This document shows positions 10,478 to 20,285 of a stretch of DNA of 64,000 bases, one piece after another. How positions within the stretch are numbered: position 1 is the stretch's first letter; each line of letters starts with the position of its first letter. Made by a program: the position numbers and the translations under genes. The stretch is from Isoetes taiwanensis (Eukaryota; Streptophyta; Lycopodiopsida; Isoetales; Isoetaceae), in the NCBI GenBank assembly GCA_021234155.1, contig JAJEKV010000004.1:13110716-13174715 (forward strand), read 5' to 3'. The notes beneath the pieces are model-generated. The model was not told where the DNA came from. It was given only the letters and a program-made list of their open reading frames with translations, and did no database searches.

Positions 10478-11398
10478 TCACCAACTCTGTGCAGAACCTT
10501 CATTTCCAAAGCCACTATCCTGTCCACCCATTTCTCCTCCACTTGGAAACCCATCTACTCGAGCACCCCGGCCAGTTGTTGCATAACTTACGCGTATCGG
10601 TCTCCCTTCCACTGACTGATAACCAATCAACATATTTTTTCAATAAAACTACAGATATGCATTAAAACATGGAATAGTAAGAGACTTGATATGCACCTTG
10701 CCATCCATCTCCTTCAATGCAGCCTCAGCTTCATTATCATTGAAAAAACTCACAAAGCCAAAGCCTCTCGACCGGCCCGTCTCTCTGTCCATGATAACTT
10801 TGGCTGCAGCAAAGTTAAGAATTACACATGATCCTCACATTTGGAAATTTAATGAAATACTACCACTGTAAAATTTGGTAAACATTATCCTAAGGTACAG
10901 ATAAAAAAAAATGCAGTGCTACTGTAGACCTTCGTAAGCACCCTGTTAAGGAAATATAGTCACAAACGGAAACCTGATATCCCGTTTAAAGTTTAAGAGT
11001 TACTCTCTCATTGTTAAAATGCCAGAACAAATGCTAAAGCTGCACTAACTAACAAAGCCGGCTCCTCAAGGAAATGACAGAAAAGCACTACCTTAAACAA
11101 GCTAGAAAACAGGCGTGCACCTTCTCTGATTTCCCCAAAAGAAGAGAATGCCTCTTGAAGAGCCCTGTCATCTGTACCCCAGGCCAGACCTGTAAAGCAT
11201 TCAGCAGGTAAATAAAGGAAGGAAAAAAAAATGATGGAACCGTTGTATAGAAAAAACGGATGGTAAAGGACCTCCAATGAAGAGAGAGGACGCCATGCCT
11301 CGCCTCATCACATATGTCGCTGGAAGTGATGCAGCATTCAGGCATTGCTGCGAACTTCGGCGTAACAAGCCACCGATTCTTCCTGTCATAAACGACAT
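10478..11398 (-). CDS. mitochondrial-type glycine-rich RNA-binding protein (RRM), 4 exons, 146 aa
   Basis: Exons at 11,398-11,272, 11,189-11,121, 10,803-10,697 and 10,615-10,478 join in frame with GT-AG introns of 82, 317 and 81 bases (441 coding bases with TGA). Residues 1-37 contain Arg, Ser, Leu and no acidic residue (first Asp is 49), a mitochondrial presequence pattern. One RRM spans about 38-115: RNP2 LFIGGL at 39-44, [28 protein letters not shown] with RNP1 at 78-85. The tail (116-146) is short with GG/GF pairs, less glycine-rich than in Arabidopsis RBG/GR-RBP relatives, which share the 'GGLLR' start and 'LFIGGL.WGTDD'. Family members bind RNA and act as chaperones or editing cofactors in organelles. 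The start at 11,398 is chosen because it yields the presequence; Met31 or Met35 would remove it. It is the only intact host gene seen. Confidence 0.9.
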
Positions 11399-11485
11399 AT
11401 TCAGGAATGGGGTTTAGGGTAAGGTTTTCAAATTGCACAGGCTCAAATCCTCTCGATTTTACTGTTCTATACTATATTGACGAAT

Positions 11486-11521
11486 GGGTTTTAGGGTTTA
11501 GGGTTTAAGGTCTTTATATAG
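11486..11521 (-). promoter_or_regulatory. TATA box and tandem telo-boxes of the RRM gene
   Basis: On the minus strand CTATATAAAG (11,521-11,512) is followed at once by TTAAACCCTAAACCCTAAAA (11,508-11,489). A further ACCCTAAACCCC lies at about 11,420-11,409, just before the start codon. Telo-boxes (AAACCCTAA) close to the TATA box and TSS are common in plant genes for translation and RNA-handling proteins. The site is about 90-120 bases upstream of the ATG. Confidence 0.7.
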
Positions 11522-11752
11522 CTGTACGTAGGCGTAATGTCTTATTATTTATCAAGATGCCATTGGGCCACATAAACATATAAGACATGCTGGTTTTTCC
11601 ACATATAAAACATGTCTCATAAGCATTCCGTAAGCTCTCGAGTCTTATTTTCTTCTTACAGATGCTTCTACCTAGATAACCCTCATAATATTTTTTTTTT
11701 TAAACACATTGTGCATACATTCAAGGTAAAAAAAAATTATTCCCATGTCCAC

Positions 11753-11812
11753 CCTGGTCTTTCAACCAGGCCACAAAATAAGACATCCAATCCAATCCAA
11801 TCCAATCCAATC
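11753..11812 (+). mobile_element. possible retroelement 3' end: hairpin plus (TCCAA)n
   Basis: A perfect 6-base stem CCTGGT/ACCAGG with a 6-base loop (11,753-11,770) is followed 15 bases later by 5.4 units of TCCAA (11,786-11,812). The arrangement, hairpin then pentamer tail, imitates the LINE 3' ends at 6,796 and elsewhere, but no LINE 3'UTR block or coding sequence precedes it. It may simply be a microsatellite. Confidence 0.3.
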
Positions 11813-14510
11813 AGGGCACTTCTTTGCCTAAAATGTAGGGTGTCGGAAATAAAAAGGTTGGAGTGACAGAAGCTAGACTCAATCGAGGCTCTATGTCAAA
11901 TTTACAGGTTAGGGAAAAACTGGGTCGAATTGCAGGTCTGATTTAGACAAACTTGCAGGTCGGGTTGCTACAGGTGGATAGTTGCTCGAATTTGTTGGGC
12001 TCGAATCTCTTGCTATAGGTCGAATCTTCGGAAGGTAAATAATGTTTTGTTACAAATGTTTTCAGATGTTTTGTTGCAGGTCGAATCTTAACAGGATTTT
12101 GTTACTGTGGGTAAATTTTGTTGTGGTTAAAATTGAAGCAAGCACACAGCAAGAAGCAAGCTGCACTCTAGTGGAGATTGAAATTGGTTTTGCTTGCATA
12201 TATGAGTTGTTTGCACTATCTCTAAAGTTCTTCAGGTTTGCCATCAGTCCAATTTGGAGCTGCACTCATCAAATAGGAGTAAGAGAAAATATAAATCGGC
12301 GAGTTCTATTGTTGCAATAGCAGCTCTGCAAGTTTGGCAGATGTGAATAAGTTCTCTTCTTGTTTGGTAGATGTGAACAAGTTTGCTTATTGAAGGACTT
12401 GAGACTCCATAGTCCAGCAAGGAATTGAGATAACAAGAGACAATGCATATTGCCTTCTTTAGAGATGTGAAAGCTAGTTTTCTGTAGAGGAAAACTGTGA
12501 ATATAAGACACATCTTATATCAATAAGACATGCTTATATTAAAGAAATAGAAAACTAAATTTTTAAAGACATACCTTATGTATGATATGGAGCCCAAAAG
12601 GATGTCTTATAAAAATGTGACAGCCATAAAATAAGACAACTATGGAAAAAGGGCCATAGATAGACAACTCTTTCTTTTGCGCAGCGTACTAAGATGCCAA
12701 TCATGTGAATGCGACTGGGTTTTCTTTTTCTTTTTCTTTTCAGGTAAGAAAAGAAAAAGAAAAAGACGTTTGGTATCTTTCCAGGTAAGACGCTTGGTCT
12801 TTTGCATAAGGGATGGTCAAACTTGTTGGAACCTAGAAACTAATATATGTGGTCTAAGCTATCTAATCACAAACTGAGCGCTAAATCTAACCTTCAAATT
12901 CCTTCAGCTTTATTTATGGTTGGGGTCCTTGAACTAAAATCTTGTCATGTTCCACAGCTAGGTTTTTTGGTCCCAATGTTGACTTGCTAAGCATTATAGT
13001 CTATATGGCCTATATATTACTTCTTTCACTGAATTCATCTTTAATTCGAGAAATATCCAACTTTGGTCTCCAAATAAACGCTCACCCTTTATCAAGATGT
13101 GGTGCCTATGTGATAGGGTGCTAATTCTAAAATACGATAACAAATGGTGGTGGAAGGTTTCAAGCATTTTAGAACATTGTATATGGAACCTTATGATGGT
13201 TTAACTATGGTATTGTAATTCCCCTGCTTGAGTTCCGAGGACGAAGTCATTTATCTATGATGGATCTTCATGGAAGAAGATTGTATGTTCTTGTATCTAA
13301 TAAATTCAGGCCTACTACCAAACTATACTTCAAGGATAGCAGACGCTTGAAGGGAAAATAAGGTACATAATTCTCTCAAGGTATTGATCTGCATTTGCAC
13401 TTAGATAAAGATTTGGGATCATCTACTCAACTGATACTCAATGTGATATACAGCTTGGTGAAATGATGGATTCAGATTCAAACACAGACAGTAATAGTTT
13501 GAATGAGTATAGTGACTGTAACCGTTTTCAAGTCTTACAATGGTGTTTAGGTGAACATTGTGAAGCTGTGATGATGAAAAATGACAAAAAATTTTAATCG
13601 CTTAACAGCTAAGAGTACACTTGATCATTCAGGAAATGCTACATAAGAAAAATTCAAAGAGGCCATTTCCATTCAACAAACTGAGCCTGTTGTTGATATA
13701 CTACTCAAAATACGCATTCAAATCAAGACTAGGAAGTCATGATGATGCAATGAAGATCAAAGAATCTGAAGACATTGTCACTTAGACAAATTGCAGTGAT
13801 ATGGAAGAAAAAAATACAAGTTCCTTCTATTAACTCCTCAGTTCAATCTACTCTGTCATTCCTATTCCATCTGACTCCCCTTTTCAGCTTGACTCATTTT
13901 GCATCTCTTGCCCATTCACTCCTTTCCATTCCATGCCACCAATAATAACGCCTCCATAATACTAAATGCACGTTTCCTTTAACACAAAGCGGATCTATGA
14001 TGTTAATGATGTATATTACAAAATTGTAGAAAATATGATAGAAGAAGCCTTGATTTTGGGAAGAGACTTGCAATAAACGTATAAACATTTGCGCAATAGA
14101 TAGGCTTATCATTCATCACATCAGCAGTATACAATATTTGGGGAAATCTAAATGGGAAATTGACCATAGGAACAACCCATAAATGAAAAAGGAATAAAAT
14201 ATGCAAAGAGAAAGAGAGAGCAGTGGCGATAACTTCCCATCGTGATAAAAAACCCCGTCTTTTTGGATTTTTGAGAAAAATCCTAATGAGAAATGGTCGC
14301 CAACGACCTGGAGTTGCCTCGAAGAACAAGGTGAAAAGTTGGTGAAGCCACATAGAACGTGCATCAACGCCACGGGATGTGTGAAATACCTAGAAAAAGG
14401 TGATATACACTGAAAGTACCTGTTAACTGTAGGAAAAACAAAGTATGTCCACCGGGGGCGAGCAATCCCCTAAGAGAGTAGTTCCCCACAAATCGAAAAT
14501 AGATGTTAGC
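11813..14510. other. intergenic; nothing recognised except an inverted repeat
   Basis: No ORF with a domain and no splice-linked exon set was found. 12,724-12,765 holds a perfect 18-base inverted repeat of CT-rich against GA-rich arms (CTTTTTCTTTTTCTTTTC and its complement) with spacer AGGTAA, which could form a stem of pyrimidine against purine. Short minus-strand frames at 13,894-14,373 carry no motif. Confidence 0.5.
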
Positions 14511-14770
14511 ACCTGATAACATATAACATCACCCAGTGGGTGGAAAATAAGTAGCATTACCTAGCAGGTGAAGAAAAGCATCGCCCAATGGGTGGAGAAA
14601 AATTAGCATCACCCAGCGGATGGAAACAAAAAAGCATTGCCAAATGGGTAGAGAAAAATTAGCATCACCCAGTAGGTGGAAGCAAAAACGCATCACCCAG
14701 TGGGTGGATAAATAATAGCATCATCCCCAACAAATAGAAAAATAGCATCATTCAATGAGTGGAGAATAAT
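14511..14770. repeat. minisatellite with palindromic core CACCCAGTGGGTG
   Basis: About nine degenerate units of roughly 28-32 bases: (T)AGCATCACCCAGTGGGTGGAAA and variants such as CGCCCAATGGGTGG and CACCCAGCGGATGG. Each unit has an inverted repeat (CACCCA/TGGGTG) followed by an A-rich spacer. Units drift most at the right end. Confidence 0.9.
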
Positions 14771-15660
14771 AATCACTAATAGTTTTATCAAAAATACAAT
14801 TTCTTGTTAAGATAAGCATATCTATGAGTAATATCAAATGAAAAAATAACCAAAAACCCGGCTTGAACTAGTTAAAACTAGCACAAAGATCAGCATTGAT
14901 CAATCGCTCTGATGTCTTATCTGGCCATACGAAAACATTAAAGTCCAGGATGGTACCATTCTTCCAAGGTATACAGTTTTAAATAAGCACTAGAAACATG
15001 TGCCCGACGATGCCGGGCATTATTAGTGGGCATATGGACTGAGTAGACATAATAGAGTTTGATAAAGAGCTGCAAATGTAATTGTGTTCGTAGATATAAT
15101 GGAGTGCCGAGCATAAAGGTTTTTCAATTGGTGCTTGTGATTCATAGGAAATAGCAGATCTAATGTTTAGTCAAAACAATTGCAATTGGAGTGTAGTGGA
15201 AGATTGGAAATTGTATTGTAATGGGTATGTGGTGGAATTGAAGGTGGAAAATAGGTGCATGTGCACATGTACTTTCTTGGATTGATGGTGTTTCTGGATT
15301 GATCGTGGACAATGTGCTTGCAAACATCATATTGGCCCAAGATATACATAATTGGATCAAGGTTGAACATTGAGAAGGTTTTGGCTATAGTTCAAGATCG
15401 TGTAAGATGTCAAGCAGTAGTAAACATGCGTGTAATATTAGACATTATAATCCCTTCGTTTGTTGATGTAGTTAAATTGGTTAAAAGCCTTATATTGCAT
15501 AGTTAAAAACGTCATGGAACGCAAATATGTGTCAATACTTTAAAAGACATTAAAAATTGTGTGAAAATCTCTAAGGAATATGCAAAACCAAAGATGCCTT
15601 AACATTGAAGTGAGAGCCAATATAGAGTGGAAAAGCATTTTATCTGGTCATCTAATTCTG
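14771..15660. other. intergenic, nothing recognised
   Basis: AT-rich sequence without a protein motif, repeat or RNA gene that I can identify. Confidence 0.5.
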
Positions 15661-15884
15661 CAACGTGGTTAAGAATCAGGGAGTGCAAGAAGCAAGTTTA
15701 TAAGATTAAGTTATCTATACTAAGAATATGTTCAAGATAATGTGCTTCATACATTTAAAAGGAATCAAATTTCAACGTGGTTAAGAATCAGGAGTGCAAG
15801 AAGTGAATTTATAGGATTAAATTGTCTATACTAAGAATATGTTCAAAATAATGTGCTTCACACATTTAAAAGTAATCACACTTC
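15661..15884. repeat. two-copy 112-base tandem duplication
   Basis: CAACGTGGTTAAGAATCAGG starts at 15,661 and CAACGTGGTTAAGAATCAGG again at 15,773; both run to CATTTAAAAG(G/T)AATCA. About 10 differences by eye. Confidence 0.9.
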
Positions 15885-16496
15885 ATGGTATTGAGATATT
15901 CTCAAATTTCATCTCTGTAAATCAATGACCAGGATCCAGAACTCTATGATTCTTCATCTGTGGCACTGGCACACGACCTTTTCCACATACCACCCGCTCT
16001 ATAGTAGCCATTGCTATAATTAAACATCCAATAGCAATAGCCAAGAGAAAGCAAAACGACAGCTCTTTCGACCCTAGTTTTTCTATTCCAAGTTCAATCG
16101 AAATTCTAGAAAAGCACAAAAAAAGGGATAAGTTTACTTTGGCCAACTTATCCTAGCATCTCTTATAAGAACAAAAGATGGAATCCTAGAAACTACTTGA
16201 GTTCATATATGAGTTTGGCAGCAAACAGATCATCTACATCAAATGGGTGCCTAATTTGGTGCTAAGAGATGAAAACTTCTTGTACATAATGTAAAACATC
16301 TCACTTTGGGAAGTTCTCTCGACATAAATTTGCTGCAAGCAACCATATGGAGATTATAATGGGATCCAAAAATTGTCTTGATATTCATCTCCCTGCTCAC
16401 AAAAATTTAAGATGATGAAATGATAATACAATCTAGTGCAATCTGACTGTGGTGTCATGCAAAGTTTCCTTGTAGTAAACTCAATGTGTGAAGGAA

Positions 16497-16620
16497 TTTA
16501 AGCCCAGGGAAGACAACTTACAGTTGACCACTTCAGCTTCAAATAGATATGCAAAGTATCTAAGTCCAGGGAAGACAACTTACAATTGACTAGTTCAGCT
16601 TTAAATCGATATAGAAATTA
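16497..16620. repeat. two-copy ~64-base tandem repeat
   Basis: AAG(C)CCAGGGAAGACAACTTACA at about 16,500 and 16,563, each followed by a TTCAGCTT(C/T)AAAT segment. The same pair recurs in copy B at about 41,033-41,155 with more errors. Confidence 0.8.
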
Positions 16621-18690
16621 TGTGTCTTCTGAGAAATTCTAGATTGCTCATCTACTGCCTGAACCAGTCTTTGATATCGTTTACAACATCACCTCTTATT
16701 TCCGTAAAACAATACTCTCTATTCCACATTTCTGTATCCTTTTGAACTCAGAACCCAGCTACTCGAATTGCGAAGTTTGTAAATTGTTGTTCTTTTCCTT
16801 GAAGATCATTCTCTTCCTGAAAATGTGCAACCTTTTGCTTAACGTCATTAAGACATACTCTGCCTTCTCTAATACAACCCTCGAGGTATCCTTAATCTCT
16901 TTCTAACTTCCTTGGCAAACCTCTCAAACTCATCACCACCATGCGTGTTGTTTCCATCCAAACAATCAAACTCTGCCTCTCATAGCATATCTCAACTTTT
17001 TTAGTTCATGCATACATTAGCTGCAAGGATGATGAGAAAATGGAAGATGATGTTGCCGAAAATCGATGTGTAGCTACCACCTAGGCTGAAGTGGAAAAGG
17101 CTTTTATCCTTTATAAACTATCTCTAACAATCCTGATCTTCGATCTAAGGCAAAAAAATAACATCCACGAGACTGAAATTCTGTATAGAATTGTCTATAT
17201 CTTCTTGGTACAGTTGCACGAGAGAAAGATTTGTACTTCTCCTCTATGATTATGTCCTTGCTATCCACAATAAGTAAAGAAAGATAGAGTATTCCAAACA
17301 GATGGCACACAAATCCATGTTCAGTCCATAGATTGTTCAACTATAAAATACTATACTCAAGTTGGTAAAGAATTCTAATAAAAGTTCAGCTTGTTTGAAC
17401 AGTCAAATAGAGGGGGAAGTCGAGAAATACCAAAGAATTTGCAGACCATTTCCTACAATGATGTTCTAGTTGCATAAAAATTGAGCAAAATGTTTGTAAG
17501 CACAAAAAGTTTGGATGCATTCATATGGCAATGCAGATCAACAACTAAAGGAGATCACATGCAAGATCAATTAACTTAAGGAATGGAAGTGAATCAAATT
17601 TGGCTGTGATGTAGAATATATGCTAGACGTTTGATTTTTAGTGCCTCCACTTTGTAGACAATTCATATTTGCTTTTTGCAATTGAAATTTGCATGAATAT
17701 AACGTAAGAACTTTGAAAGTAAAACATTTTGAGCAAAAAGGAGAAAACTGCTTGAAAAAATTCTTGAAATGCCTCCCCAATAGTATTAAATGTAGCATCA
17801 GAATGATCCGTCCAACGTTGTAGTTACTTGCACCAAATTTAGGTACTTGAAACGATAAACTATATGCGTATGAGACATGCAATTATACATACACTGATTG
17901 AACATTTCCAATTCCACAATAATGCAACAAACTCAAATTACTTACCCTGGCACCCAAACCTTAAATGCTTCATGCGATGCTTCAATGTTCATTAACAATT
18001 CAGCATTTTCATCTAAGCAAATCTAGCATACCTAAAAAGATCAGAACACATTTATTAAATTTGAGAATAGAAGAAGGAAGATGATGTACGAAGAAAAGAA
18101 CTGCTCAAACTATTTACATATGTCTTATCTTAAACCTTAGGCACCTTCAATTTTGTAGAAACTGAGGCCTATTTTGCTTTACCTGAATGCGAGAGATCTA
18201 TTTTCCAAAACATTTAACCTTGAAAAATAACCTCAGTTTACTAACAAATATAAGAGAATTTGCAAACAACTACTTTTAATCTCTCGTTTTACCCGACCCA
18301 GCTAACACGAAATTTCGTGGCTTCATAAGTTTTCCTATTATACTATAGAGTCAGCTGCTTTGAGCACCTAAGAGGATCTGCAAAATAGAATTTGTTGTAA
18401 GAAAGAGAACGTGATTTCTAGTTAGGTGTTTTAAAAGCCGTTATAAGAATGCATATGCTGGCGTGCAAAAACATGGATGTTAGTAGAGTTGCCTAAAAAT
18501 GAAGCAAAGAACTACTGCTAGATCCGTACCTTGAGGATTCGAATATTGTCCATTCTGAAGACCCCAAAACATATGGTTGTTCGTATACAATCTAACTTAC
18601 AAATTGCCAGATCCATAACATAAGAATGGCATGAAAAAACTAAGACTATTCATAAAATAGAGACCAACGACCTTCCTAGCTACTGGTGTT
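16621..18690 (-). other. exon-like pieces of an unrecognised minus-strand gene or pseudogene
   Basis: Three minus-strand stretches look coding. 16,760-16,950 encodes, across two phases, EFERFAKEVRK, then VVLEKAEYVLNDVKQKVAHF and QEENDLQGKEQQF, a charged coiled-coil style. About 17,775-17,857 reads, using copy B (42,253-42,330), SDATFNTIGEAFQEFF. 17,946-18,022 is flanked by an AG acceptor and a GTAAG donor and encodes LDENAELLMNIEASHEAFKV. I do not recognise the protein and cannot link the exons reliably because both copies carry errors here. The counterpart in copy B is about 41,170-43,130. Confidence 0.3.
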
Positions 18691-18705
18691 TTGCTATATG
18701 TACAG

Positions 18706-18918
18706 TGGCAATGGCAGGATCAAACCCAAAGAAATACAAATCCGAAGCCTGATGCCTCAGGTTATAGCACTCCAAGTGCTTCAGAACTGCCTAACATGAA
18801 ACATAAAATGGGTATGCAACAACTTGAAAACACCATGCAGTTGTCTGAACTAAGTAAATACCAACTTCAATCGAACGATGCATATGCAATAGAAGAGAAT
18901 GATGAAAAAATGCACTAA
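18706..18918 (+). other. possible terminal exon, plus strand, unrecognised
   Basis: After a pyrimidine-poor but valid ATGTACAG acceptor, 70 codons run to TAA at 18,916-18,918: WQWQDQTQRNTNPKPDAS, then MKHKMGMQQLENTMQLSEL and a acidic end ENDEKMH. The Gln/Asn/Ser-rich composition is typical of the disordered tail of a plant regulator. In copy B (about 43,208-43,424) the frame is broken at CAG sites. No upstream exon was found, so this stays a suggestion. Confidence 0.25.
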
Positions 18919-19632
18919 TAAGCAGGTCGTTGCGGCTATGGCAGCTTCAGTTCATAAAACTTTTATGGCGGCTTCAGTTCATAAATTTCCCCTACTTTGG
19001 GACCGTATGGAATGGTGTTTAGGCCATAGCCACGACCTTCACCTGGTCTGAAGTACGAAATTCAAAATGCATCCAATAGTGGACGTCAACAATCCCGCAA
19101 GGGGGAAGGGGAATCCGCATGCGGCGTTCCCTGGCAACCAACACCATCTTAAAATAAAAAGAATATATTAAAATGCGACCAAAAACCTTAATCCAAAGTT
19201 TTGATTATCGAACTAGTCAAGTAACCCTAGGTCAATGCAACCTTATGTCAAATACTCCATTAGCCTATGTTGGCCTTAAATTCTAAGTCTATGTGTGCTG
19301 CAGGGCCCTATAAATACTTACTGAGCATCCAAAAAACTTTTGGGATTGTTTAAATATTTGGGATACATTTGAGAGAATCTAGAACCATAAAACTTCATGC
19401 CTTTATTTTTTTGAATGTTAACAATACAAATGAATAGTACATTTCGCATCCCTGATCTCAAACATACCAAAGGATTAAGTTTCCATGTGGAATGACAATG
19501 CACCCAATCTACATTTTTGTGCACTCAATATTATCACTGTCTTATCTTTACAATTCCAGAACTCATGTCAGGCCCAAAAAGCAAATCACAATCAATTTAA
19601 AGTAATCAAGACCCAAATGTGGCTGTCATATT

Positions 19633-20285
19633 AAGGAAGGAAGGAAGGAAGGAAGTATATTTTAACGTCCGCGGAGGCCAAACTTGACCTATGAGACGGT
19701 ACATGCAGTACACAAAGCAGATAAAACCACACCAAAAAGACAAATGCTACTATACAATGTGTCCCTACTACTGGGATGAAAAAACCCCCACATGGGAGGA
19801 AAAACCCTGGTAGTAGGCTCTCAGATCCCTTGTCCTATAAGGGATTCTCTGACGGTAGAGACTTGCAAAATGTAGGATGCGAGACGTGCAACCATTGGCG
19901 ATGCCAGCAATTGATGCAGCGGTGCCGCAGAGCATCTAAGATCAGCATGTGTTGCTCGGATATGCGTATATGCCGGACACTCTTGCAGAGCATGGTGCTC
20001 ATCCTCTACTGTCCGCATGTGGCAACACTGGCATATTCTCTCATGTCGGGGGATTCTCTGCCCTCCATCTGTAGTCCAACGACCTGTCTCAATTCTGAGA
20101 TGATGGGACCCCGTCCTCACAGAGGCAATAACTCTCCGTTTCTTCATAGATATATGCGCTTTCAAGTACTGGTGTGGGCCATGTTCCAGTGTTGGATTAA
20201 CTTGCGTGTGGTAGTGCTCTGTTTTAGGCTTTGCACGAGTGGCTGCATCCCACAGAGTGGTAGCAAAGCGCTTTTATAGTAGCAC
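19633..20285 (-). mobile_element. 5'-truncated LINE, C-terminal end with (CTTC)n tail (copy A)
   Basis: Minus-strand reading gives VNPTLEHGP, MKKRRVIASVRTGSHHLRIE and the knuckle CQCCHMRTVEDEHHALQEC (CX2CX9HX4C), ending IGQGI-stop at about 19,821. The 3'UTR contains GGCCTCCGCGGACGTTAAAA and ends in about five AAGG units on the plus strand (19,633-19,655), i.e. a CTTC tail. The protein closely resembles the C-terminus of the long LINE at 53,499-58,345 (VNPRLTRGP, MKKRRLIASIRTGAHHLCIE), so it is the same family. The open 114-codon frame here shows that the insertion is fairly young. Confidence 0.85.

Noticed and set aside
11486-11510. interstitial telomere (TTTAGGG)n
   Set aside because: Only about three imperfect units, placed right behind a TATA box of a modelled gene. 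Telo-box promoter elements explain it better.
12724-12765. zero-length exon TTTTCAG/GTAAG as a recursive splice site
   Set aside because: The CAGGTAAG sits in the loop of a CT/GA inverted repeat, and no flanking gene on this strand was found to support splicing.
14511-14770. CRISPR-like array
   Set aside because: Repeats are degenerate, spacers are A-rich and alike rather than unique, and the DNA is from a plant nucleus. It is a minisatellite.
15922-16146. 74-codon minus-strand frame with a hydrophobic segment
   Set aside because: It begins with TTG rather than ATG, shows no known motif and has no linked exon. Treated as chance.
19318-19524. minus-strand frame also seen at 43,825-44,109
   Set aside because: The frame is present in both copies only because the DNA is the same; it has no domain and no splice context.
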